The notes beneath the pieces are model-generated. The model saw only the letters and a program-made list of their open reading frames with translations, was not told the origin of the DNA and did not search any database. From assembly GCF_004364345.1 (NCBI RefSeq), contig NZ_SOCA01000015.1, positions 1 through 62,857 of the forward strand: DNA of 62,857 bases. The letters are read 5' to 3'. Shown piece after piece: positions 40,641-49,610 of this stretch. A program made the position numbers and the translations under genes. The stretch's first letter is position 1. The number at the start of each line of letters is the position of its first letter. Origin of the DNA: Prosthecobacter fusiformis (lineage in GTDB: Bacteria; Verrucomicrobiota; Verrucomicrobiia; Verrucomicrobiales; Verrucomicrobiaceae).

Positions 40641-42590
40641 TCAGTCTTGGACGCGGCGATTGAGGAATGGATAGCTGGTGACGATCTCCGTGATGAGGGT
40701 CTGCATCCGATAGCCATCCTGGGCGATAGTTTTCATGAGCTGATCCACCACGATCTTGTCATAACCTTCAAGCTGACGGCACAGCGCGTAGGCCATGAGT
40801 TTCTCCGTTAAATTACGGGCCAAATCGTCCTTTCGTGCAGCGATGATGCCTTTCAGCTCTTTCGGGCTGGAAAACTTCTTTCCGCCCGGCAACTCACCTG
40901 CGGCATCAATGGCCCCACCCGTATCATCCTTGTCTCGCCAGCGACCGATGGCATCAAAGTTCTCCAGCCCAAAGCCGATCGGGTCCAGGATCTTGTGGCA
41001 GTTGGCGCATACCGCATTCGTGCGGTGCAGCTCGGTGCGCTGGCGCAGGGTCAGGTTGGCCACCTGTTTCTGGTTCTGTTTTTCCAGGGCAGGCACATTC
41101 GGCGGGGCAGGGGGCACGTGTTCCCCCAGCACCTGCTCCAGCACCCACACACCGCGATTGACAGCGCTGGTGCGGTTGGGGAAAGAAGTCGTCGCCAAAA
41201 TGCCAGGCATACCCAGGATGCCGCCGCGATTTTCATTCGTCAGCTTCACCTTACGCATCTTAGCCCCGGTCACCTCCTTCTCTAGACCATAGACCTTCGC
41301 CAATGTCTCATTCAGAAAGGTATAGTCGCTGTCCACAAAGGCCACCACACTGCGGTTTCCCCGGACGATGCTGTCAAAAAACAGCCGAGCCTCTTCATAC
41401 ATCGCCCTGCGCAGTTCGGGATTCATTTGCGGGAACTTCTTCGGATCAAACGTCTTGCTGTCCAGGTCCATGAGGCCTAACCACTGGGCACCAAAACCAT
41501 CAAACAAGGCCCCCGAGCGTGCATCCAAGAGCATCCGTTTGACCTGCACTTTCAGCACGTCCGGCTGATGCAAAGTGCCCGCAGCAGCTAATTTCATCAG
41601 CTCCGCATCCGGCATGGTGGACCAGAGCAGATAGGACAGTCGCGATGCTAGATGATAATCATCCAAGGCTACGATCTTCTTTCCCACCTCCGCATCCTTC
41701 GCTGGCGTGATGTAAAGAAACTGTGGGGAAACCAACACGGCTTTCAGCATCAGGCGCAGCGACCCTGCGTAATCCAGCTTGTTCTTCCGCCCCAGATCAA
41801 ACACGCCGACGAGCGTACCAATCTCCGCTTCCGATGCCGGACGGCGATACGCCTTCCCCGCCAATGACCGGGCCACCTTTTTAGCCGATTCGTGTTCATC
41901 CGCTCCTGGCGCAGGTGGCTTGCCTAACAAACGATTCTGTGAATCTGTGGGCGGTTTTCCAGCCGCGGGCCAGATGCGATCCAGTACCTCATTGGCAATG
42001 CCCAGGTACTGCTCTGTCTGCATGGGCGAAAGCGAATTCAGATACCCCTGCCCGGCCACTTCATCCGGCAGTTCCCGTGCCACGGCCACATCCACGCCTA
42101 ATAGATCATGCAGCGTGTTTCCATACTCCACCTTGGTCAGCCGACGGATCACAAAAGGTCCCGGATCCTTCGCGCTCAGGTATTTGATCTTGCCCAGGCT
42201 TTCCAGGAACTGCTGCCGCTCCTCGGCCAGAGGCTGGTCCGAATCATCCGGCGGCATGTCATGCGCGTTCACATTCGCAAACGCCTGCATCCACTTGCGC
42301 GCCGCCGATGACTCCCCCGGATTCTTCAACGCCGGCTCAAAGTTCAGCCCTCCCTTCGTGCGCCGGTTGCCATGGCACTCCAGGCAGTATTCTTTCACAA
42401 ATGGGGCCACACCTTTTTTAAATGACTCCTTTGCATCCGCCTGCAGTGCCGCAAATTCTGCATCCGCCACTTCCTCTGCCATCGCAGCATGAGAAAAAAC
42501 GAACAAGGTGGCCGCCCCAAGGGCAAGGCTCTGAATGAGCTTGAGTCCTGACCCAATGCCACTCCAGGTCATGAAGGGGCGGCAGGTCAT
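40641..42590 (-). CDS. DUF1592-family cytochrome c-like protein (DUF1587/1592/1588/1585)
   Basis: About 649 residues. A hydrophobic signal or anchor lies about residues 13-36. The first haem motif is CLECHG, in an N-terminal PSCyt-like domain. DUF1587 ('[18 protein letters not shown]'), DUF1595, DUF1592 ('[18 protein letters not shown]'), DUF1588 ('[29 protein letters not shown]' in part) and DUF1585 follow. A second haem motif (CANCHK) is followed by '[16 protein letters not shown]'. It is presumably periplasmic and acts with the DUF1552 protein. The start is uncertain: Met codons at 42611 and 42572 are equally possible. Confidence 0.9.
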   Translation of the reverse strand: MTCRPFMTWSGIGSGLKLIQSLALGAATLFVFSHAAMAEEVADAEFAALQADAKESFKKGVAPFVKEYCLECHGNRRTKGGLNFEPALKNPGESSAARKWMQAFANVNAHDMPPDDSDQPLAEERQQFLESLGKIKYLSAKDPGPFVIRRLTKVEYGNTLHDLLGVDVAVARELPDEVAGQGYLNSLSPMQTEQYLGIANEVLDRIWPAAGKPPTDSQNRLLGKPPAPGADEHESAKKVARSLAGKAYRRPASEAEIGTLVGVFDLGRKNKLDYAGSLRLMLKAVLVSPQFLYITPAKDAEVGKKIVALDDYHLASRLSYLLWSTMPDAELMKLAAAGTLHQPDVLKVQVKRMLLDARSGALFDGFGAQWLGLMDLDSKTFDPKKFPQMNPELRRAMYEEARLFFDSIVRGNRSVVAFVDSDYTFLNETLAKVYGLEKEVTGAKMRKVKLTNENRGGILGMPGILATTSFPNRTSAVNRGVWVLEQVLGEHVPPAPPNVPALEKQNQKQVANLTLRQRTELHRTNAVCANCHKILDPIGFGLENFDAIGRWRDKDDTGGAIDAAGELPGGKKFSSPKELKGIIAARKDDLARNLTEKLMAYALCRQLEGYDKIVVDQLMKTIAQDGYRMQTLITEIVTSYPFLNRRVQD

Positions 42591-42803
42591 TCCGGCGTCA
42601 GCGTTTATCATTTGGATCTTTTTAAAGGGGGGTAGCATTAGACTACGCAGCTCCATCAGACAGCTTATCAAGAGAAACGCAGTTCTATCTGTGGAGAGAA
42701 GGCATCCGGCCACCACGAGCCAAATTTTTCAGCAGATGAATGTCCTGCCGATATCCTCCTGTTCGTCGTTGAATTGAATCCTGTATCCTTAAAGACTCCC
42801 ATC

Positions 42804-43262
42804 ATGAGCCCTGACACCCACACCATCCGTCTGCATCGCGTCCTTCGTGCTAAACCTGAGCGGGTTTATCGTGCCTTCCTGGATGCCGACGCCAAGGCCA
42901 AATGGCTGCCGCCTCATGGTTTCACCGGCAAGGTGCATCATCTGGATGCCCGGGTCGGCGGCACCTACCGGATGTCTTTCACCAATTTTACCACCGGTTC
43001 CAGCCACTCCTTCGGTGGCACTTATACTGAACTCACCCCTCATGAGCGCATTCGTTATACCGATAAATTTGAAGACCCGAATTTGCCCGGAGAGATGAAT
43101 GTCATTGTGGAATTGAAGGAAGTCTTCTGCGGCACTGAGTTGAACATCACCCAGGAGGGCGTCCCTGCGATGATCCCTGCCGCAGCCTGTTACCAGGGCT
43201 GGCAGGAATCGCTCACCCTTCTGGCCCAATTGGTCGAGCCAGAGATTCCAGACGAGGTTTGA
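42804..43262 (+). CDS. SRPBCC (AHSA1-like/START-fold) protein
   Basis: 152 residues from 'MSPDTHTIRLHRVLRA'. The AHSA1-type pattern is plain: 'KPERVYRAFLDADAKAKWLPP', 'VGGTYRMSFTNF', 'GGTYTELTPHERIRYT', and the C-terminal 'GWQESLTLLAQLVEP'. These small alpha/beta proteins bind hydrophobic ligands in a deep cavity; the ligand is unknown. Ten more in-frame codons upstream begin with TTG and are less likely to be used. Confidence 0.9.
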   Translation: MSPDTHTIRLHRVLRAKPERVYRAFLDADAKAKWLPPHGFTGKVHHLDARVGGTYRMSFTNFTTGSSHSFGGTYTELTPHERIRYTDKFEDPNLPGEMNVIVELKEVFCGTELNITQEGVPAMIPAAACYQGWQESLTLLAQLVEPEIPDEV

Positions 43263-43397
43263 GATCTGGGTAAATAATCCTGGTTCCTAGGTAGCGATCA
43301 GTCTGCGGTGGTTGGCGGGAAAGACTCTCCTCGCTAGCCGAGTGTGTGGTTGCCTAAGACCGGGCGATGTCTGCGGCAACCAAAGCGCGAAGGTGAC

Positions 43398-44717
43398 TCA
43401 ACTTACCATCTCCGCCACAGCCGCCCCTTCCGTTCGCTGCTTCTCAGCCTCCATGGCAGCCTTTTCGGCAGCGATCGTGGCCAGCGCAGCAGCGCGACGG
43501 GCGCGTTCCTTCGCCTCTTGCTCGGCACGGACTGCGGCAGCAGCGGCTTCCCGGCGGGCCTTGACTTCTTCCTCGGCCTGACGGGCGGCTTCCTTTTCCG
43601 CGTCTTTCTTAGCCTTGATCGCGGCAGCGGCTGCTTTCACCGCTTCCAGTTCACGGCGTGCTAGCTCACGGGCAGCCTCCTTGGCAGCCTCACGCTCAGC
43701 ATCAGCCTGGGCCTTCGCTTCGGCGGCTGCCTGACGTGCGGCGATCTTCTCCGCCTGGAGGCGGGCTTTCTCAGCAGCTTTCTCTGCCGCCGCCTGAGCA
43801 CGAGCCAAAATGGCCGCTTCTTTTTCCGCCTGGAGGCGGGCTTTCTCAGCGGCCTTTTCCGCAGCAGCCTGCTCACGGGCAGCGATAGCCGCGTCTTTCT
43901 CCGCCTGGAGTCGAGCCTTCTCAGCGGCCTTTTCTACAGCAGCCTGTTCACGCGCCGCGATGGCCGCTTCTTTCTCTGCCTGGAGGCGAGCCTTCTCAGC
44001 CGCCTTTTCTGCAACTGCCTGTTCACGGGCCAAAATGGCCGCTTCTTTCTCCGCCTGGAGGCGAGCCTTCTCAGCGGCCTTTTCCGCAGCAGCCTGCTCA
44101 CGCGCTAAAATCGCAGCTTCCTTCTCTGCCTGGAGGCGAGCCTTCTCAGCCGCCTTTTCTGCAACTGCCTGTTCACGGGCCAAAATGGCCGCTTCTTTCT
44201 CCGCCTGGAGGCGAGCCTTCTCAGCGGCCTTTTCCGCAGCAGCCTGCTCACGCGCTAAAATCGCAGCTTCCTTCTCTGCCTGGAGGCGAGCCTTCTCAGC
44301 CGCCTTTTCCGCAGCGGCCTGCTCACGCGCAGCGATGGCAGCTTCTTTCTCCGCCTGGAGTCGAGCCTTCTCAGCCGCCTTTTCCGCAGCAGCCTGCTCG
44401 CGGGCTGCAATGGCAGCTTCTTTCTCCGCCTGGAGGCGAGCTTTCTCCGCCGCCTTGGCAGCGGCCTTTTCGGCAATGGCCTGCTCGCGGGCCAGAATGA
44501 CGGCCTCTTTGGCCGCCACATCGGCTGCAAATTTCGCCTCCTGCGCTTCGGCCAGTTTCGTGGCAAAGTCCCGCAACTGTCGTGCGAGATCCCCCGCCGT
44601 TTCCGTCAATGCCGAGGCTGCGTCCGCTGTCACGCGGGGCTGCAGTTCTAGCGATTCAAGCCGGGCGGCAGTGTCGTTAAGAAGAGAGGTAAACTTGGGG
44701 TCGAGCTTCGTGGTCAT
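43398..44717 (-). CDS. Long Ala/Glu/Lys coiled-coil repeat protein
   Basis: 439 residues. The N-terminal 75 residues look like a normal helical domain ('FTSLLNDTAARLESLELQ'). From about residue 90 there are nine complete 25-residue repeats (consensus EKARLQAEKEAAILAREQAA plus AEKAA) and a degenerate tenth, then another Ala/Glu/Arg-rich helix. It resembles the stalk of TolA-like or tropomyosin-like proteins and should form a very long helix. No signal or membrane segment is visible, so it is probably cytoplasmic. The repeats include a perfect 150-bp tandem duplication. A large open frame lies on the other strand but is a composition artefact. Confidence 0.82.
   Translation of the reverse strand: MTTKLDPKFTSLLNDTAARLESLELQPRVTADAASALTETAGDLARQLRDFATKLAEAQEAKFAADVAAKEAVILAREQAIAEKAAAKAAEKARLQAEKEAAIAAREQAAAEKAAEKARLQAEKEAAIAAREQAAAEKAAEKARLQAEKEAAILAREQAAAEKAAEKARLQAEKEAAILAREQAVAEKAAEKARLQAEKEAAILAREQAAAEKAAEKARLQAEKEAAILAREQAVAEKAAEKARLQAEKEAAIAAREQAAVEKAAEKARLQAEKDAAIAAREQAAAEKAAEKARLQAEKEAAILARAQAAAEKAAEKARLQAEKIAARQAAAEAKAQADAEREAAKEAARELARRELEAVKAAAAAIKAKKDAEKEAARQAEEEVKARREAAAAAVRAEQEAKERARRAAALATIAAEKAAMEAEKQRTEGAAVAEMVS
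43773..44447 (-). repeat. Array of nine 75-bp coding repeats
   Basis: Nine in-register 75-bp units encode the 25-residue coiled-coil repeat. Spacing was checked from the recurring GCCTGGAGGCGAGCC word, for example 225 bp between 44053 and 44278. A partial tenth unit continues to about 43745. Confidence 0.9.
43981..44280 (-). repeat. Perfect 150-bp tandem duplication inside the repeat array
   Basis: Positions 43981-44130 and 44131-44280 are identical by direct reading, including silent differences that distinguish neighbouring 75-bp units. Each copy spans two units, so the array grew recently by duplicating a pair of repeats. Confidence 0.92.
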
Positions 44718-44924
44718 CAGGTGGTTGGCTGAAACAGGACGGTTATCAATGGAGACGCTTTCTGCCCTGTAAAGTCACTTCCCATCATTCGCGAGCGGCG
44801 GCCAGCAAACATCACAGGTCCCCCAAACTCGCCATTGCCTAAAAGCGGAAATTCATCACACTGGCTGCACCCAAGCCATTCATTAAGAATACGCCTGGGT
44901 ATCAACCTCAAGCACCACTCATCC

Positions 44925-45449
44925 ATGGAAAGCAATCCTTATACATCCCCGTCAGCCAATCTCTTTGGATCGACCGGCAGTGAAATGGAGATCGTCCCGC
45001 AGGACGTCATCACCCCCCTGGTGCGTACGAAATTTTGGGTCCGCTTCATCTCAGTGATGCTGTGGATCTCGGTCGCCCTCATGTTGTTGAGCGGTGTGGT
45101 GATGGGCATCGGAGCCGTAACCGGCATGGGTAATGACATGCCCACAGGCAGCGCTTCCATGCAGGCAGGAATGTTCATGGGAATGTCCGTCATGTACATC
45201 TTGTTGTCCTTGTTTTACATTTTTCCGGCCATCAAGCTCTGGTCCTACGGCACCCAGATTGCCAACTTGGCTGCCAGCCGTTCCACGCTGGATCTCATGA
45301 AGGCCTTGAACACCCAGCGTTCGTTCTGGAAGTTCGTCGGCGTGCTCACCCTGGTCAGCATCATCCTGGGCATCGTGGCCGTCATTGGAGTCGTCGCCTT
45401 CGGTGCCGCCGCCGCTATGGGCTCCATGCCAACAGGCACTGAGCTTTAA
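44925..45449 (+). CDS. Membrane protein resembling DUF5362
   Basis: 174 residues from 'MESNPYTSPSANLFG', an opening common in small verrucomicrobial and planctomycetal membrane proteins. There are three membrane segments (about 41-65, 84-108 and 140-165), the first followed by a Met/Gly-rich loop. The cytoplasmic stretch between segments two and three ('LAASRSTLDLMKALNTQRSFWKFVGV') fits the DUF5362-like pattern. The function is unknown. Thirty upstream in-frame codons are rejected because they run into the neighbouring promoter region. Confidence 0.78.
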   Translation: MESNPYTSPSANLFGSTGSEMEIVPQDVITPLVRTKFWVRFISVMLWISVALMLLSGVVMGIGAVTGMGNDMPTGSASMQAGMFMGMSVMYILLSLFYIFPAIKLWSYGTQIANLAASRSTLDLMKALNTQRSFWKFVGVLTLVSIILGIVAVIGVVAFGAAAAMGSMPTGTEL

Positions 45450-45545
45450 TTCCGGCTTGGGCGCGCAGGGCCCCGCCTCCAATGCGCCCCTGCTTTAAGT
45501 GAGGGCGGTGCCAGGTTCACATCGCATCCCGCCCGATCTCTACCC

Positions 45546-46448
45546 ATGAAACGCTGGCTGCGCCGACTAGCCCGAGGGCTCATCGGCTGCACCCTTGTTA
45601 TCATCGGTCTGCTCGCCTGGAATCTCCGGCCCCCAGCAGTGGGCGAGCCGACCGATTTTGCCCCCAAAGCTGCTTCGGCTGACTCCTCCTTCACCCCCGT
45701 TCGCCTTCGCGTCGTCACTTGGAATGTCTGGGGCCTGCTCTGGCTCACCCCTCACCGGGCCGAAAGGCTTCAAAGGGTGGCGAAAGAAGTCGCCGCATTG
45801 AAGCCGGACATCGTCGCATTTCAGGAAGCCTTTGTGAAAGCAGACCGTGAGCAGTTGATCACCGCCCTGCGCGGCGTGGGCCTGGACCACTCACGTTATT
45901 TCCAGAGCGGACTCGTCGGCAGCGGCCTCCTGCTGGTGAGCCGCTTTCCCATGGAGTCCGAAGGCTTCATTCGCTACACCAGCAACGGCTATCCCCACGC
46001 CCTCACCCATGGCGACTGGTGGGCAGGCAAAGGCCTCTCCTTATCCATCGTGAGCCTCCCCGATGGCACTCGTCTATACTTGGCCAATACCCATCTGCAT
46101 GCCCGCTACAAGGGCAACCGATACCACACCACTCAGCTCGCCCAGTCTGGCCAACTCCTCCCCTGGGTAAAACGCGTGCACACCACGGGCTGGCCCGCCC
46201 TCTGGATTGGCGATTGGAACACCCCCGCCACCAGCGATGTCCTCGTGCCCCTAGTGGAGGCTGGCTCCTGGCACCTCCTCAACACCGAAAAATCCCGCAT
46301 CGATCACCTCTTTGGCAGCGGCCCCAGCTGGGAATGGCAGGTTATTGCCCAAGGAAAACTAAAGGGCCATCTGGAGGCTGCGCCCGAGGTCCCCTGGAGC
46401 GATCACGAGGCCTGCTGGGTGGATGTGGAGTTGCGGCGTCCGTGGTAG
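45546..46448 (+). CDS. Endonuclease/exonuclease/phosphatase (EEP) family protein
   Basis: 300 residues with one N-terminal membrane anchor (about 12-27). EEP motifs in order: 'VVTWNVWGL', 'PDIVAFQEAF' (metal-binding Glu), 'LANTHLHAR' (catalytic His), 'WIGDWNTP' (Asp and Asn), and the C-terminal 'WSDHEACWV' (Asp-His pair). It is a likely secreted or membrane-anchored phosphodiesterase; whether the substrate is DNA, a phospholipid or an inositol phosphate cannot be told. A dispersed repeat begins one base after its stop codon. Confidence 0.9.
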   Translation: MKRWLRRLARGLIGCTLVIIGLLAWNLRPPAVGEPTDFAPKAASADSSFTPVRLRVVTWNVWGLLWLTPHRAERLQRVAKEVAALKPDIVAFQEAFVKADREQLITALRGVGLDHSRYFQSGLVGSGLLLVSRFPMESEGFIRYTSNGYPHALTHGDWWAGKGLSLSIVSLPDGTRLYLANTHLHARYKGNRYHTTQLAQSGQLLPWVKRVHTTGWPALWIGDWNTPATSDVLVPLVEAGSWHLLNTEKSRIDHLFGSGPSWEWQVIAQGKLKGHLEAAPEVPWSDHEACWVDVELRRPW

Positions 46449-46449
46449 G

Positions 46450-46545
46450 AAAAAGCGGGCTCATCTCCAACGTAAATTGGAAGCCCATGCCATGCGGGTG
46501 AAGTCCCGCTCCAAAGCCTGCGATGCGTGCTTCAGCGGCCTTTTT
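46450..46545 (+). repeat. Dispersed 96-bp repeat, copy A
   Basis: Matches 51817-51912 over 96 positions without gaps and with ten differences by hand alignment. Both copies start AAAAAGCGGGCTCATC and end in five T. In one frame both read as a Lys/Arg-rich peptide with a SKACDACF motif. Copy A has a GCGGG/CCCGC hairpin around TGAAGT. Here it lies in an intergenic space, so it behaves as a mobile or dispersed element rather than as part of a gene. Confidence 0.8.
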
Positions 46546-46678
46546 ACTGCCCCATTCGGCATCATGGCTGCCGCCCCTTGATCTTACCCGTGGAGTGTTT
46601 AATCCTTTTTGCCTAACCGAATCCAATAACAATTTCCACAGGCCGCCCGCGCTCCTGGAAGGGCCGAGCGAGGAATGG

Positions 46679-47197
46679 ATGCTTTATGCTTGTGTGGGTC
46701 CAGTGATTCATATAATCCATTTCTTAATGGATGCTTTGATGATAACCAGACCGCGCTCACTGACCTTTCTGGCATGGATCTTTATTTTGTTCGGAGTATT
46801 CGCACTTTGGAAGATGGGGAAGGTCCTTTTTTCGGGGGGCGTTTCCATCAATTTTGCGGTGCTCATGATTCCGGTCGGGTTTGGCCTGCTGAAAGGTCGG
46901 GCAAGTTCCGTCATGTGGGCGAAGGTTTGGATTGGTCTGGGTGCTGCTTTTTTACTGGTGGTCGCTGTTGGATATGTTTTCTGGGGCGATAGCTATCATG
47001 TGCACTGGTTTCACCAGGAGCTGCATGGAATGAAACGTCATCTGATGGTGGTATTGAGCTCAGCGGTTCTTCTCGGGCTGTTTCATCTGGGCTGGAAGAT
47101 TCTTGGTTCCGCCTCCGTGCGTGAGTATGTCGAGGCGAGAAAGCCGCCCATGCCTCCAGCGCCTGAAGATCCTGTCCCCACCCCCACTCTGGAGTAA
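46679..47197 (+). CDS. Small polytopic membrane protein
   Basis: 172 residues. The start is chosen at an ATG with a good GAGGA ribosome binding site five bases upstream; the longer frame back to 46523 runs through the dispersed repeat and is rejected. ATG 46727 is an alternative. Four hydrophobic segments (about 20-38, 45-63, 74-95 and 115-135) are followed by a Pro-rich tail ('KPPMPPAPEDPVPTPTLE'). No family recognised. Confidence 0.7.
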   Translation: MLYACVGPVIHIIHFLMDALMITRPRSLTFLAWIFILFGVFALWKMGKVLFSGGVSINFAVLMIPVGFGLLKGRASSVMWAKVWIGLGAAFLLVVAVGYVFWGDSYHVHWFHQELHGMKRHLMVVLSSAVLLGLFHLGWKILGSASVREYVEARKPPMPPAPEDPVPTPTLE

Positions 47198-47502
47198 TCA
47201 GCTCGATCATCGGAGGAAATGGCATCCGAATTCAGTGGGACTTAGTGCGGAGTCTGGCGTCTTTTCTTTCGAGAACTCACGGACCTAGCCGCACTAGTTC
47301 CACTGCCAAGGGAAAATAAATCGCCTGAGGGCAGGCCGCTGTTGGCGGGAGATACGATAAAGAAGGAGAAGTCGAGCCATTGGCAAGTTTCGGAGTGCCT
47401 ACAACGACCTGTCCGGTCCATCCCTTCAGGGGTTTGCCCCCTTGAATCCCCAGCCATCCAACCTCCCGTCTGTCTCATTGCCGTCACCCGCCCCTTTATC
47501 CA
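47198..47502. other. Intergenic region
   Basis: 305 bp with no supported gene. The GGGGTTTGCCCCC block near 47430 could form a short hairpin about 70 bases ahead of the OmpA-like gene. Large reading frames on the opposite strand here belong to the mirror image of the Pro-rich gene that follows. Confidence 0.5.
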
Positions 47503-49299
47503 ATGAAACGATTCATCCCATCCGCCTTCGCCACACTTGCCATGCCATTCCTGGCGATGGCGCAGTCCCCAGTCCCGCCTCCAGACGAAGACAAGCCGCG
47601 GCCTGCGGAAGCACCCGCCCCGGCTCCTAAAACGGTCGTTCCAGAAGCACCTCCCGCAGTGCCTGCCGATGTGACGCCGGACCGCGCTCCTGCCGCGGTG
47701 CCTCCCGTGCCTGGCCGACGTGAAAAACCTGCCATACCTGGACAGGATCGCCCCGAACGCTCCGGCCCTCCTGGCACCAGCCGCCCAGGCCTTCCCGAAA
47801 CTGAACGCTCGGGCCCTCCTGGCACCAAACGCCGCACCCCACCTGGAACCAAAGAACAAACCGGCGCGCCCGATGATCGGACCCCGGCTCCTTCCCGCAC
47901 CGCCCCGGAAGTTAATCCCTCCGCCGATCCCGAGCGCACGCCGCCTCCAGGCAGGGAGATGCCTTCAGCCCGCCCGGCTGAAACCCCCGACACACCACCT
48001 ACTCGCGACACGCCACCGAGCCGCCCCGGCACCCCAGGGACTCGTCCCGTGCCCGGGAAAAAATCCACCGATCCGCAAGAGCGGGGTGTTGATCCCTCGG
48101 TGACCCCCGCGCCAACCCCTGGCGCGACGATGCCTCCCGTGACCTCGACGCCCGAGGCCCCCAGTGAACCGAAATCCGCAGGACGGCCCAAGGGTGGTGA
48201 GCAGCCAGCACAGCCTGAACGGCCTGAAGGTCGCGGAAGGCCAGGTCAACCCGAAGACCGCGCAATACCTGGGCGTCCTGGACAACCTGAAGGCCGCGAG
48301 AGAGCTGAACGGCCTGAACGCCCCGCCGCCCAGAAGCCCCCTACTCAGGAAACGGCCAAAGTGCTTGAAGATGAGCCCAAGCGTGACCGCCAGGCCGACG
48401 CCGCCCAGGCGCGGAAAATCGAAACTCCGGCCGATGCCAAGCGCCTGCTCATGAACATCCTCGGTGGCGGCCCCGCTCGAGTTGATTCCAATGACCGTCC
48501 TGGTTCAAATGATCGTCCTGATCCAAGGCGTCGCCGGGATGGCTCCAGGCCCAGCTATCGTCCTTCTTTCGAGGAAGTCGGCCGCACCCAGCAGGACCGC
48601 GACCGTACCGTCAGCAGCATTGTCGAACGATTCCAGGGCCGCGCCCCGCAGCCTGCACCTTCCGGCAGCGGCTATCGCGAGCAAAGAATCTTCGAGACCA
48701 CCGAGACCCAACGGCGCACCCAGTTTTACGATGGCAACCGCCGGGTGATCCGCTACTCCTCACGGCAGGAGATCCCACCGATCATTGTCGCCTCCCAGCA
48801 GCTCAACCGCGTCCAGCTCCTCCCCCACGCCCAGAGCACCTACAACGTCCGGCCCCCGGCACCGCAGCAGGAGTATTACCAGAACGACATCCCCGCTTCC
48901 TACACCACCGGCGATGCCTATGCCGTCTCGTACAGCGTCGATCCTGACTCAGCCATCAGCACGGATGCCATCCTCTTCCGCCAAGGCTCCACCGACTTCG
49001 CCGACGCCTATTCCTACGACCTCGTCATCGACATGGCCAACGCCATGAAGTCCCCAGCCCTCAGCAGCGACACCTTCGTCATCGAAGGCCATGCCTCCGC
49101 CGAAGGCGACTATGCCCAGAACCTCCAGCTTTCCCAAGAACGCGCCGAACGCATCTCACGGGAGCTCGTTTATCACGGCGTCAGCGCCGAGCGCCTCATG
49201 CCCGTCGGCTACGGCGAAGCCGAAGCCTCCTCCCCGGCCGATGCCAACGAATCGTCTCGCAGTCTGGACCGCCGGGTCGTCGTCTTCCGCATGCGCTGA
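47503..49299 (+). CDS. OmpA-family peptidoglycan-binding protein with long Pro-rich linker
   Basis: 598 residues. The signal peptide is MKRFIPSAFATLAMPFLAMA. Residues 21-270 are a low-complexity Pro/Arg/Glu/Gly linker with repeated 'PGRPGQPEGR'-like words. A middle basic region follows, then a C-terminal OmpA/MotB domain (about 480-598): 'DAILFRQGSTDFADAYSY', 'FVIEGHASAEGDYAQNLQLS', 'ERAERISRELVYHGV', 'GYGEAE', 'RSLDRRVVV'. It would bind peptidoglycan, with the linker crossing the periplasm. The stop is 14 bases before the first REP palindrome of the accessory region. Confidence 0.9.
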   Translation: MKRFIPSAFATLAMPFLAMAQSPVPPPDEDKPRPAEAPAPAPKTVVPEAPPAVPADVTPDRAPAAVPPVPGRREKPAIPGQDRPERSGPPGTSRPGLPETERSGPPGTKRRTPPGTKEQTGAPDDRTPAPSRTAPEVNPSADPERTPPPGREMPSARPAETPDTPPTRDTPPSRPGTPGTRPVPGKKSTDPQERGVDPSVTPAPTPGATMPPVTSTPEAPSEPKSAGRPKGGEQPAQPERPEGRGRPGQPEDRAIPGRPGQPEGRERAERPERPAAQKPPTQETAKVLEDEPKRDRQADAAQARKIETPADAKRLLMNILGGGPARVDSNDRPGSNDRPDPRRRRDGSRPSYRPSFEEVGRTQQDRDRTVSSIVERFQGRAPQPAPSGSGYREQRIFETTETQRRTQFYDGNRRVIRYSSRQEIPPIIVASQQLNRVQLLPHAQSTYNVRPPAPQQEYYQNDIPASYTTGDAYAVSYSVDPDSAISTDAILFRQGSTDFADAYSYDLVIDMANAMKSPALSSDTFVIEGHASAEGDYAQNLQLSQERAERISRELVYHGVSAERLMPVGYGEAEASSPADANESSRSLDRRVVVFRMR

Positions 49300-49313
49300 A
49301 GCTCGACTGGAAT

Positions 49314-49338
49314 GGTAGGGACCCGCTGCGCCGGGTCC
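49314..49338 (+). repeat. REP palindrome, GGACCCG type
   Basis: GTAG followed by GGACCCG, six loop bases and CGGGTCC. It lies just after the OmpA-like stop codon and could also serve as its terminator. First of the cluster around the RAYT gene. Confidence 0.88.
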
Positions 49339-49431
49339 GAGGAATCCAGCGCGCAGCGACTCCCCCCGAGTTCGCCGCCTAACGAAGTCCACCCCAGTCC
49401 TTACACCTCCGCCCGCAGAAAAATCGGGTAT

Positions 49432-49565
49432 GGTAGGGACCCGCTGCGCCGGGTCCGACTTTCTAAGGAGCGACAGCGACGCCTCAACGACGAAGGCCAA
49501 TTGGTCCACCCCAGTCCCCCACCTCCATCCGCAGACAAATCGGACGCGGCGCACCGCGTCCCTAC
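49432..49565. repeat. REPIN-like unit: two inverted REP palindromes
   Basis: A + oriented REP (49432-49455, GGACCCG stem) and a - oriented REP (49542-49565, GGACGCG stem, ending CCCTACC) face each other across about 86 bp. The right half is 45 bp ahead of the transposase start codon. Confidence 0.85.
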
Positions 49566-49610
49566 CAGTTATGTTTGATTTTGCCACGCTTCGGGGCCTT
49601 GATCGTGAGC

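Noticed and set aside
43810..44772. 320-codon repetitive open frame opposite the coiled-coil gene (SAAFSAAACSRA repeats)
   Set aside because: It follows from the 75-bp period and codon bias of the real gene on the other strand; no ribosome binding site or family.
46523..46678. N-terminal extension of the membrane protein at 46679
   Set aside because: It starts inside the dispersed 96-bp repeat in a different frame from the repeat's open frame, and a better ribosome binding site precedes 46679.
47496..48191. Gly/Val-rich 231-codon frame on the - strand opposite the OmpA-like gene
   Set aside because: The complement of Pro-rich codons gives Gly-rich text; the OmpA-like gene has a signal peptide and a recognisable domain.
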